Of a DNA stretch of 5,826 nucleotides, positions 1 through 5,826 are shown piece by piece. Made by a program: the position numbers and the translations under genes. Positions within the stretch are counted from its first letter, which is position 1; each line of letters starts with the position of its first letter. The DNA comes from a bacterium (GTDB taxonomy: Bacteria > Electryoneota > RPQS01), in the NCBI GenBank assembly GCA_018814465.1, contig JAHIZR010000013.1:1-5826 (forward strand), in the 5' to 3' direction. Under the pieces are notes generated by a model. The model was not told where the DNA came from and made no database searches. It saw only the letters and a program-made list of their open reading frames with translations.

Positions 1-1
1 C

Positions 2-466
2 GGTCTTGCGATGATACTCACTTTCTATATCATGTCGCCCACGTTGAACCAGATCAACACAACCGCTTTGCAGCCCTACTTGGAAGGCAATCTCGATCAG
101 AAAACCGCGCTGGCGGAAGCGGTTAAGCCGATGAAAAATTTCATGCTCGCGCAAGTTCGCGAAAAGGATCTGGCTCTCTTCGTCAATATGTCCGGCACTG
201 AACGCCCCAGTGATGAGACTGAAATCGGACTCGCTGTGCTGGTGCCTGCCTACGTCATCAGTGAGCTTAGAATCGCCTTTCAGATCGGATTCGTGCTCTA
301 CTTGCCATTCCTGATTATCGACATGGTCGTGTCATCCGTTCTGCTGGCAATGGGAATGATGATGCTGCCTCCCGTTATGGTAAGTCTTCCTTTTAAAGTC
401 CTGCTGTTTGTTATGGTTGATGGCTGGTATCTGATTGTCGAATCCATGGTAAAAAGCTTTCACTGA
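2..466 (+). CDS. fliP: Flagellar export gate protein FliP, C-terminal part (5' end outside window)
   Basis: FliP is an integral membrane subunit of the flagellar type III export gate; in known structures five FliP copies combine with FliQ and FliR into a helical channel. The reading frame is open from base 2, so the ATG at base 11 is an internal Met and not the start. The visible 154 residues are roughly the last 60% of a family usually near 245 residues. Signature stretches, numbered within the fragment, are FML.QVRE.DL.LF at 47-60, LVPAYV.SEL..AFQIGF at 80-97, PFLIIDMVVSSVL at 102-114, GMMMLPP at 118-124, LPFK at 129-132 and VDGW at 139-142. Two hydrophobic membrane segments (about 95-122 and 130-150) are visible. 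The gene ends in tandem in-frame stops, TGA then TAA (464-469), nine bases before fliQ. Nothing suggests damage; it is partial only because the window cuts it. Confidence 0.97.
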   Translation, partial: GLAMILTFYIMSPTLNQINTTALQPYLEGNLDQKTALAEAVKPMKNFMLAQVREKDLALFVNMSGTERPSDETEIGLAVLVPAYVISELRIAFQIGFVLYLPFLIIDMVVSSVLLAMGMMMLPPVMVSLPFKVLLFVMVDGWYLIVESMVKSFH

Positions 467-475
467 TAAACTATT

Positions 476-745
476 ATGACTCAAGAACTCGCCACATATT
501 TAACAAGCCATGCCTTAATGACGGCACTCATGGTCAGCGCTCCCATGCTGATCGCGGGAATGGTTGTCGGCGTGCTGATTTCCATGTTTCAGGCCGTTAC
601 ACAGATCAATGAAATGACACTGTCATTCGTGCCTAAGATTGTTGTCACCGCGCTGGCTTTGCTCCTGTTCGTGCAGTGGATGGCGTCAAAGCTGATCGAC
701 TTCATGAATTATGTCTTTAACTTAATCCCCACGATTGCCTCATGA
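476..745 (+). CDS. fliQ: Flagellar export gate protein FliQ
   Basis: FliQ is the small export gate subunit, usually in four copies packed around the FliP-FliR core. At 89 residues it has the normal family length. It has the expected two transmembrane hairpin helices (about residues 15-38 and 53-75), joined by the conserved loop QINEMTLSFVPK at 43-54, which matches the family pattern Q-I-x-E-x-T-L-x-F-V-P-K. The ATG start is set by family length, since no Shine-Dalgarno-like sequence is visible in the nine bases after the fliP stop or just upstream. Translation probably depends on ribosomes finishing fliP. Its stop overlaps the start of the next gene in an ATGA arrangement. In most fliPQR clusters the next gene is fliR; here an HDOD gene intervenes. 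Confidence 0.97.
   Translation: MTQELATYLTSHALMTALMVSAPMLIAGMVVGVLISMFQAVTQINEMTLSFVPKIVVTALALLLFVQWMASKLIDFMNYVFNLIPTIAS
742..745 (+). promoter_or_regulatory. ATGA stop-start overlap coupling fliQ to the HDOD gene
   Basis: The HDOD start ATG (742-744) shares bases with the fliQ stop TGA (743-745). The 20 bases upstream are pyrimidine-rich and lack a purine-rich ribosome binding site, so re-initiation by ribosomes ending fliQ is the likely route of translation. This decides the HDOD start, because the domain motifs begin within 20 residues of it. Coupling is inferred from the layout. Confidence 0.7.
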
Positions 746-1596
746 AAACACGCGAACAAGTCGTAGAGATTCTCCGAGAGATTAAGAACCTGCCGACGCT
801 GCCGGCCGTCGCAACTCGTGCCATGACAATGACAGAAGACCCCAACTGTTCCCAGATTGAATTGGCGAATGTCGTGGAACAGGATCCCGCAATCGCGACC
901 CGGCTGCTCAAACTTGTCAACTCGCCCTTCTATGGGATTCGCGGCACGGTGGACAATGTCAAGCAGGCGCTGATTTTCGTCGGCATGTCTAACGTTCGCA
1001 ATTTGGTGCTTTCGACTTCGGTACTGGAGTTGTTCGATGATGATGGGAAAGTCGGCAGTTTCGATAGAAAGGAACTCTGGCTGCACTCGATGGCAACGGC
1101 AATCACCGCCAGAACAACCGCACAAATCTCAAGAATCGTTGATCCGGAGGTTGCCTTTACCGCGGGCTTGATTCATGATGTCGGTAAATTGATCATCGAC
1201 CGGTTCTTTCATGATGATTTCAAGCGGATTATTGAACTTATTGATCTTCATCATTGCACCATGACCGATGCCGAGAACGCCGTACTCGGTTCAAGTCACA
1301 GCGAAATCGGCGCGCATCTGGCTCAGAGGTGGGGATTGCCCGCTGCCTTGCGTGAAGCAATCGGATATCATCATGAACCTCAGAATGCGCAGACGAGTAA
1401 GCACTTGGCGGCGCTGGTCGGATTCGCCGATGTGCTGGCTCGAGATTTAGGTATTGGGACCGGCGGCGGATCAACTCCCGTTTTAACGGAACACCACCTG
1501 TCACTCACAAAAATGTCAACGGAAGATCTGGCCGAACTTAGACGGCACCTTGCAGATAGTATTGAAGAGCGCGTCAATCAAATGGCGGCTCTCTGA
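742..1596 (+). CDS. HDOD domain protein inserted between fliQ and fliR
   Basis: A 284-residue soluble protein with no signal peptide or membrane segment, made up almost entirely of one HDOD (HD-related output) domain. Family hallmarks are LPTLPAV at residues 17-23, a helical repeat with V.QDPAIATRLLKLVNSPFYG at 45-65, and an I.FVGM..VRNLVL stretch at 78-90. The HD-like half follows: H115, the pair H145-D146 in GLIHDVGK, H186 in SHSEIGAHLA, WGLP at 197-200, HH at 210-211 and FAD with D230 at 228-230. A Gly-rich loop (residues 237-243) precedes a C-terminal helix pair. HDOD proteins are linked to signalling and motility in several bacteria, but a biochemical activity is generally not established, so no gene symbol is given. 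The start codon overlaps the fliQ stop (ATGA), with no Shine-Dalgarno sequence upstream, implying coupling to fliQ. Base composition resembles the neighbours, so recent transfer is not evident. Confidence 0.93.
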   Translation: MKTREQVVEILREIKNLPTLPAVATRAMTMTEDPNCSQIELANVVEQDPAIATRLLKLVNSPFYGIRGTVDNVKQALIFVGMSNVRNLVLSTSVLELFDDDGKVGSFDRKELWLHSMATAITARTTAQISRIVDPEVAFTAGLIHDVGKLIIDRFFHDDFKRIIELIDLHHCTMTDAENAVLGSSHSEIGAHLAQRWGLPAALREAIGYHHEPQNAQTSKHLAALVGFADVLARDLGIGTGGGSTPVLTEHHLSLTKMSTEDLAELRRHLADSIEERVNQMAAL

Positions 1597-1606
1597 GTAA
1601 GCAACC

Positions 1607-1611
1607 GGGGA
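1607..1611 (+). promoter_or_regulatory. Probable ribosome binding site for the GTG start of fliR
   Basis: The short gap between the HDOD stop and fliR contains GGGGA about seven bases before the GTG. GGGG can pair with the CCUC of the 16S rRNA tail with one G-U wobble. This is the largest intergenic gap in the window (22 bases). The site supports initiation at GTG 1619. The match is only partial, so confidence is moderate. Confidence 0.55.
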
Positions 1612-1618
1612 CAATCCC

Positions 1619-2395
1619 GTGCTGATAGATATTTCTCAAATAGAAGTATTTCTACTGATCTTCATCCGTATTTCGTCGGCACTGGTTGTGCTGCCGGTCT
1701 TTGAAAATAAAGCGTTCCCGACTTCCGTTAAAGTGGGATTCTCGATTGCATTGACCCTGCTCTTGATGCCGGTGCTGCAGATCTCGCTGCCCCATACAAG
1801 CGGAACGCTTGTCGAATACTTTCTGCTGGCAATGCGCGAAGTTGCCTGCGGTATCCTGATGGGATTCGCCGGTCAGTTCCTGTTCTATGCGGTGGAGATC
1901 GCGGGGCAGCTAATCGGATTTCAGTCGGGACTTTCGATCGTCTCCTCAATCGATCCGAATACAAATGCAAACAGCGATGTTCTCACGAAGGCTTATCGGC
2001 TGCTGATGCTGATGCTCTTCCTGAGTTTCAACGGTCATCATCTGATGCTGCAAACGCTGGTGGACAGCTTTCATATCGTCCCCATCGGTCAGTTCAGCAT
2101 TGACGGCCGGATCACGGAGTGGGCTTATCATACCGGGACGCTTGTGATGGCCAAAGGAGTCCAGCTTGCGGCTCCTCTGATGATCAGTCTGCTGCTGACG
2201 GATATCGGACTCGGCATCCTGACGCGTGTGGCTCCGACGATGAACGTCTTTATTCTGGGATTCCCTCTGAAAATCGGATTGACGATGTTTCTTGCTTCCG
2301 TCTCGATCGGTGTCGTTACCAATATCTTTTCTGTGCAGTATGTTGAATTCATGAGATCGTTTCCTTCCATACTCCGGCTGATGGTGCATCCTTAA
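1619..2395 (+). CDS. fliR: Flagellar export gate protein FliR (GTG start)
   Basis: FliR is the single-copy export gate subunit that closes the FliP ring; structurally it resembles a FliP-FliQ fusion. Its 258 residues match the family length. About six hydrophobic segments are visible (near residues 8-28, 38-55, 68-98, 126-147, 173-198 and 208-235). Conserved landmarks are R17 followed by LPVF (25-28), E74 with G78, GFQSGLS at 100-106, DP at 112-113, NGHH at 138-141, and the signature DIGLGIL.RVAP.MNVF at 195-211 followed by GFPLKIG at 214-220. The GTG at 1619 is preferred because family similarity starts at once, a GGGGA site lies upstream, and the next in-frame Met after it is residue 50, which would remove the first helix. 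The gene follows the HDOD gene after 22 bases, and its stop lies one base before flhB. Confidence 0.96.
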   Translation: MLIDISQIEVFLLIFIRISSALVVLPVFENKAFPTSVKVGFSIALTLLLMPVLQISLPHTSGTLVEYFLLAMREVACGILMGFAGQFLFYAVEIAGQLIGFQSGLSIVSSIDPNTNANSDVLTKAYRLLMLMLFLSFNGHHLMLQTLVDSFHIVPIGQFSIDGRITEWAYHTGTLVMAKGVQLAAPLMISLLLTDIGLGILTRVAPTMNVFILGFPLKIGLTMFLASVSIGVVTNIFSVQYVEFMRSFPSILRLMVHP

Positions 2396-2396
2396 T

Positions 2397-3467
2397 ATGT
2401 TCGAAAAAGATTCAAAGACCGAAAAACCGACTCCGAAACGGCGCAGCCAGGCTCGTCAGGATGGTAATGTCGCCCGTTCGCAGGATCTGAATTCCGCCGT
2501 CGTGCTGTCGGTCGGATCGATGATGCTGCTGTGGACAGGGGGGATGATGTTCTCGGAAATGGCTGAAGTGATGAAAGGAATCTTCAGGCACTCCGCAACG
2601 ACCGAAATCACCATCGGAATCATGCCGGAATATCTGGCCCAGGGAATTCAAGCGATCGCAAAAATCGTCGGACCGCTGTTCATCGGCATCATGATAGCCG
2701 GATTCTTAGTCAATGTCGGTCAAGTCGGAATGAAGGTATCATTGAAATCCGCCAAACCGAAATTCGAACGCTTGAATCCGCTGTCGGGAATTAAAAAACT
2801 CTTTTCACTAAGGGCGCTGATCGAACTGCCTAAAAGCTTCCTGAAGCTGATCGTTATTGGCGGAATCATTTATCTGACAATCATGGCATCCGTTGAACAG
2901 ATCTATTCCTTAGTGGAGATTCCCTTTGAAAATCTGGCCGGGAATATGGGCGGACTGCTCGGCAAAGTCTTCCTGATGGCTGCGTTGTCATTGCTGATTA
3001 TCGGCATTCTCGACTATGCCTATCAGAAATATGACTTCGAAAAATCATTGAAGATGAGTAAAGAAGAAGTCAAGGAAGAAGCAAAGCAGTCGGAAGGGGA
3101 TCCCAAGGTCAAAGGAAAGATTCGTGAGATTATGTTCAAGAACGCTTTCCGCCGTATGATGAAAGCCGTTCCGGAGGCGGATGTCGTCATCACCAACCCG
3201 GTTTTCCTTGCTATCGCCCTGAAATATGATCGCGAGAAAAACGGAGCTCCCGTCGTTCTTGCAAAAGGAAAGCGAAAAGTCGCGGAACGAATCCGCGAAA
3301 TAGCTATCGAGCATAATATCCCCATCGTCGAGAATAAACCCTTGGCATGGGCGCTGTGGAAAGCCGTCGAGATTGGTGAAGCCATTCCGGTCGAGCTCTA
3401 CAAAGCCGTTGCCGAAGTCCTCGCATACGTTTACAGACTGAAGAATAAGTTCTTCGGAGTTGCATAG
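2397..3467 (+). CDS. flhB: Flagellar export switch protein FlhB with variant NPVF cleavage motif
   Basis: FlhB is the membrane protein that embraces the export gate and switches export from rod/hook to filament substrates. Its 356 residues match the family. The N-terminus is the typical charged EKTEKPTPKR type (here KDSKTEKPTPKRR, 4-16). Four membrane helices follow (about 33-52, 85-107, 146-167 and 187-207), with the conserved LNPLSGIKKLFS at 126-137. The cytoplasmic domain opens with MSKEEVKEEAKQSEGDPKVKG at 220-240 and DVVITNP at 262-268. The usual NPTH autocleavage tetrad reads N267-P268-V269-F270, so the two scissile residues remain but Thr and His do not. Later motifs are IPIVEN (308-313), PLAW in place of PLAR (315-318), and the C-terminal ELYKAVAEVLAYVYRLK (333-349). 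No frameshift is seen. It begins one base after the fliR stop without a clear Shine-Dalgarno sequence. Confidence 0.97.
   Translation: MFEKDSKTEKPTPKRRSQARQDGNVARSQDLNSAVVLSVGSMMLLWTGGMMFSEMAEVMKGIFRHSATTEITIGIMPEYLAQGIQAIAKIVGPLFIGIMIAGFLVNVGQVGMKVSLKSAKPKFERLNPLSGIKKLFSLRALIELPKSFLKLIVIGGIIYLTIMASVEQIYSLVEIPFENLAGNMGGLLGKVFLMAALSLLIIGILDYAYQKYDFEKSLKMSKEEVKEEAKQSEGDPKVKGKIREIMFKNAFRRMMKAVPEADVVITNPVFLAIALKYDREKNGAPVVLAKGKRKVAERIREIAIEHNIPIVENKPLAWALWKAVEIGEAIPVELYKAVAEVLAYVYRLKNKFFGVA
3195..3206 (+). other. flhB: Variant FlhB autocleavage motif Asn-Pro-Val-Phe
   Basis: The codons AAC CCG GTT TTC occupy the place of the FlhB/SctU autocleavage tetrad NPTH. Flanking residues DVVIT before it and an ALKYD stretch after it align the site unambiguously. 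In studied FlhB/SctU proteins the chain is cut between Asn and Pro through Asn cyclisation. Asn and Pro are kept here; Thr and His are replaced by two hydrophobic residues. Whether cleavage still occurs cannot be told from sequence. Confidence 0.9.
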
Positions 3468-3472
3468 AGTAA

Positions 3473-5563
3473 ATGAGTACCACTGTCGCTAATACGGTCG
3501 CCGCAAGATCCGGCGACGCCCTGAAAAAGCTGATGAAGCACAGCGATATCGCGATGGCTATCGGTCTCGTCGGAATCGTTGTGGTGATGATCATTCCGAT
3601 CCCGCCGTTCTTCATCGATCTCTGTTTGGCATTGTCGATTTCTATCGCGCTGGCAATCCTGCTGACGGCTCTCTATGTTGAAGAACCCCTGAAATTCTCG
3701 GTTTTCCCCGGACTGCTGCTGGTCGTGACGCTTTTCCGCCTTGCCCTCAACGTCGCCACCACGCGACTTATCTTGGGCGACGGCGATGCCGGACAGATTA
3801 TCGAGTCGTTCGGCAGCTTTGTCGTGAAGGGCAATTATGTTGTCGGTTTGGTCATTTTTATCGTTTTAGTCATCATCAACCTGATCGTAATCACCAAAGG
3901 TTCCGGTCGTATCGCGGAAGTCGCCGCGCGCTTTACTCTGGATGCCATGCCCGGCAAGCAAATGGCGATTGACGCCGATCTCAATCAGGGAATGATCGAC
4001 GAAGCCGAAGCGCGCCGCCGCCGCGAAAAAATTTCACGTGAAGCGGACTTCTACGGTTCAATGGACGGCGCTTCCAAGTTCGTCCGCGGTGATGCCGTTG
4101 CCGGGCTGCTTATCACTGCCATTAATATCTTTGGCGGTTTTGCCATCGGTATGGCGCAAATGGGGATGACTTTCAAAGATGCCTCATCAACTTTCACTAT
4201 TCTTACGGTTGGTGACGGTTTGGTTTCGCAAATTCCCGCCCTGATGATTTCGGTTGCCGCCGGCATCATCGTGGCTCGTGCCGCTTCCGAAGGCAATTTG
4301 GGCAGGGACGTCACCGTGCAGCTGCTCGGCTATCCGCGAGCTATCTACATTGCTTCCGGCGTGCTCGCCTTCTTTGCCCTGACTCCGGGACTGCCGACCA
4401 TTCCCTTCCTGACACTCTCCGCATCGCTTGCGGTGCTGGCTCGCATCAGTTCCAAGCATCAGCAATCCGTTAAGGATCGGGAAGCGGAAGAGCGAACCCC
4501 TGCAAAAGCGCAGCCGGACAGAGTCGAGGACTTCCTTTTGGTCGATCCGCTTGAAGTCCAGATCGGCTATGGCATGATTCCGCTCGTCGAAGGCGGTCCC
4601 GGCGGTGATCTGCTGGACCGCATCACGAATCTGCGCAGGCAAATTGCGATGGACAGCGGCTTTGTCATTCCCCCCGTGCGTATTCGGGACAATACTCAGC
4701 TCGCTCCCAATACATATGTCATGAGAATCCGCGGTACGGAAGCGGGCAGGGGAGACGTCCGGCCCGGAATGCTGATGGCGCTTACTCCCGATGAAGGCGG
4801 GCAGCGTATCGAAGGAGTTCCCACTCGCGAACCGAGTTTCGGACTGCCTGCAATCTGGATTCCCCGAGAGCGCAAGGAACAGGCGCAGCAGCATGGTTAT
4901 ACCGTCATTGAACCGGCTGCTGTGGTAGTTACGCACCTGTCGGAAATGATTAAGAAGGAAGGCTACCGTCTGATGTCACGCGAAGCCGTTCAGGAACTGC
5001 TGGATGCCGTCAAGAAAACACATAAAGCGGTCGTTGATGAGCTGGTCCCGAATCAGCTCGGGATCGGTCAAATCCAGAAAGTCCTGCAGAATCTCTTGAA
5101 GGAAGGACTGCCGATTCGTGATATGTCCACAATTCTGGAAACACTCGCGGACTATGCTCCGATTACCAAAGACACTACTTTCCTCACGGAAACGGTGCGC
5201 GTGGCGCTTTCCAAAGCCATCGCCGAAAAATACGAAGATGAACCGGGCAAACTCTCCGCGATCACTTTCGATCCTAAAATCGAGCATACGGTCTCTGACG
5301 GCTTGACAACCGCCGCCAAAGAAGGAACCGAATTCGCCCTCCCCGCCGTCGTTGTCAGTAGAATAATCGACCGCGCCCGGCAAATGTCCCAGAATATGCT
5401 CGCCAAGGGATTTCAGCCGATTATCGTCACGGCTCCCGGTGTCCGCGCTTTCCTGCGCAGAATGCTGGAAGTCGAACTGCCAAACCTAATTGTTCTGTCC
5501 ACTGGTGAACTGCCCGCGGATACCACGATTCAACCAATGGGCATGGTTAGCCTTGAAGGGTAA
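3473..5563 (+). CDS. flhA: Flagellar export ring protein FlhA
   Basis: FlhA forms the nonameric ring of the flagellar export apparatus; its membrane part uses the proton gradient and its cytoplasmic part docks chaperone-substrate complexes. Its 696 residues match the family. The N-terminal half has about eight hydrophobic segments (near 26-43, 46-68, 77-92, 119-141, 207-227, 240-268, 285-305 and 309-325). The FHIPEP signature is intact: LFRLALNVATTRLIL at 87-101, GRIAEVAARFTLDAMPGKQM at 145-164, AIDADLNQG at 165-173, then ADFYGSMDGASKFVRGDA at 191-208. The charged cluster includes R146, R153, D157 and D207, the last equivalent to the essential Asp208 of Salmonella. After a charged linker (328-352) the cytoplasmic domain has RIRDN at 403-407, GYTVIEP at 475-481, VTHL at 486-489 and a VLQNLLKEGLPIRDMSTILE stretch at 537-556. 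It starts five bases after flhB; a GGAG at 3456-3459 is rather distant. Confidence 0.98.
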   Translation: MSTTVANTVAARSGDALKKLMKHSDIAMAIGLVGIVVVMIIPIPPFFIDLCLALSISIALAILLTALYVEEPLKFSVFPGLLLVVTLFRLALNVATTRLILGDGDAGQIIESFGSFVVKGNYVVGLVIFIVLVIINLIVITKGSGRIAEVAARFTLDAMPGKQMAIDADLNQGMIDEAEARRRREKISREADFYGSMDGASKFVRGDAVAGLLITAINIFGGFAIGMAQMGMTFKDASSTFTILTVGDGLVSQIPALMISVAAGIIVARAASEGNLGRDVTVQLLGYPRAIYIASGVLAFFALTPGLPTIPFLTLSASLAVLARISSKHQQSVKDREAEERTPAKAQPDRVEDFLLVDPLEVQIGYGMIPLVEGGPGGDLLDRITNLRRQIAMDSGFVIPPVRIRDNTQLAPNTYVMRIRGTEAGRGDVRPGMLMALTPDEGGQRIEGVPTREPSFGLPAIWIPRERKEQAQQHGYTVIEPAAVVVTHLSEMIKKEGYRLMSREAVQELLDAVKKTHKAVVDELVPNQLGIGQIQKVLQNLLKEGLPIRDMSTILETLADYAPITKDTTFLTETVRVALSKAIAEKYEDEPGKLSAITFDPKIEHTVSDGLTTAAKEGTEFALPAVVVSRIIDRARQMSQNMLAKGFQPIIVTAPGVRAFLRRMLEVELPNLIVLSTGELPADTTIQPMGMVSLEG
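5556..5560 (+). promoter_or_regulatory. Ribosome binding site of flhF inside the flhA 3' end
   Basis: AAGGG lies eight bases before the flhF ATG and directly abuts the flhA TAA stop. It is the clearest Shine-Dalgarno-like site in the window and supports the ATG at 5569. Its position within flhA codons ties flhF translation to the flhA transcript. Confidence 0.65.
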
Positions 5564-5568
5564 TTAAT

Positions 5569-5826
5569 ATGAAAACCTCCAAATTCTCCGCCCCCACCAT
5601 GCGCGAAGTCCTCGCCAAAGTAAAAGCCGAGCTTGGAGAGGATGCGGTCATTCTCAAATCCGAGAAGGTTAAGCCTGACAAAGGAATGAATTTCCTTAAA
5701 AAGGAAATGATTGAAGTCACCGCAGCCAGACCTGAGGATGTTAAAGAAGAGCTTCAAAGTGGCCCCGAATTTGCTGAAACTCTCGATAAAACCATTACTT
5801 CTGAAGTGGAAAACCGTCGAGCACCC
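5569..5826 (+). CDS. flhF: Flagellar SRP-like GTPase FlhF, N-terminal part (3' end outside window)
   Basis: The frame from ATG 5569 stays open to the last base, giving 86 codons. The first residues, MKTSKFSAPTMREVLAKVK, followed by ELGEDAVILKSEKV at 21-34, closely fit the FlhF N-terminal pattern (K-F-x-A-x-x-M-x-E-A-L-x-K-V-R-x-E-L-G-x-D-A-V-I-L). A FLKKEMIEVTAA segment (42-53) matches the usual F-x-K-K-x-x-x-E-V-T-A-A step. After residue 54 the sequence turns acidic and low in conservation, as expected for the B-domain linker. The SRP-type GTPase (NG) domain that would prove the call lies beyond the window. FlhF recruits early basal-body parts to the pole and usually acts with FlhG/FleN, typically the next gene. 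It lies five bases after flhA, as in many polar flagellates. Confidence 0.88.
   Translation, partial: MKTSKFSAPTMREVLAKVKAELGEDAVILKSEKVKPDKGMNFLKKEMIEVTAARPEDVKEELQSGPEFAETLDKTITSEVENRRAP

Noticed and set aside
709..1125. A 138-codon minus-strand open frame under fliQ and the HDOD gene
   Set aside because: It overlaps two well-supported genes, has a Cys/His-rich start without a coherent metal-binding pattern, and has no promoter or binding site of its own.
1543..1556. GGCACCTTGCA, resembling a sigma-54 promoter before fliR
   Set aside because: The GG and GC elements are too close together for sigma-54, and the site lies inside the HDOD coding sequence.
240..2285. Frequent recurrence of short ATCGGA/ATCGGATT words, considered as a dispersed repeat or uptake signal
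   Set aside because: Many occurrences encode Ile-Gly in membrane segments, or result from shared codon preference; spacing and flanks are irregular and not conserved.
1946..2389. A 147-codon minus-strand open frame within fliR
   Set aside because: The translation is very rich in His, Gln and Arg, as expected from reading hydrophobic FliR codons backwards, and resembles no known family.
4011..4026. GC-rich run of CGC/CGCC units in flhA
   Set aside because: It encodes the conserved basic stretch RRRRE in the FlhA cytoplasmic loop and does not form a tandem repeat beyond that.
4187..4936. A 249-codon open frame on the minus strand inside flhA
   Set aside because: It is fully antisense to the most strongly conserved gene in the window, its translation shows no recognisable domain, and it has low-complexity runs rich in polar residues, typical of a shadow of biased codon use.
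5416..5423. GCCGATTA, resembling the -10 box of sigma-28 flagellar promoters, upstream of flhF
   Set aside because: No TAAA-type -35 element sits at the right distance, and the bases encode conserved FlhA residues (QPIIV), so the match is likely chance.

Overview
This window is an interior piece of a flagellar gene cluster. Seven genes all lie on the + strand and are packed almost end to end: fliP (3' part), fliQ, an HDOD-domain gene, fliR, flhB, flhA and flhF (5' part). The calls rest on family motifs read directly from the translations. No RNA gene, mobile element, CRISPR array, terminator or convincing internal promoter was seen. Gaps between genes range from a 4-base overlap to 22 bases, so the cluster looks like part of one longer transcript that continues on both sides.

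Region by region: bases 2-466 are the C-terminal part of FliP, 476-745 FliQ, 742-1596 an HDOD-domain protein, 1619-2395 FliR, 2397-3467 FlhB, 3473-5563 FlhA, and 5569-5826 the N-terminus of FlhF. FliP, FliQ and FliR build the helical export gate in the flagellar basal body. FlhB wraps the gate and switches substrate specificity. FlhA forms the nonameric export ring that receives chaperone-substrate complexes. FlhF is an SRP-type GTPase that sets where, and how many, flagella are built. The HDOD protein is the only gene that is not part of the known export machine. Its coupling to fliQ suggests a regulatory or signalling role tied to flagellar assembly, but its function cannot be read from sequence.

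Two things stand out. First, the HDOD gene splits the usual fliQ-fliR pair and still carries HD-type histidine and aspartate residues. Second, the FlhB autocleavage motif, normally Asn-Pro-Thr-His, reads Asn-Pro-Val-Phe here, and the conserved PLAR motif further along the same domain reads PLAW. The rest of FlhB looks intact.

Organism: base composition is near half G+C. The order fliPQR-flhB-flhA-flhF is common in many flagellated bacteria outside the enterics (enterics lack flhF here and keep flhBA apart from fliPQR). The window does not fix the lineage. A didermic environmental bacterium, perhaps deltaproteobacterial or from an uncultured FCB-type phylum, is a low-confidence guess.
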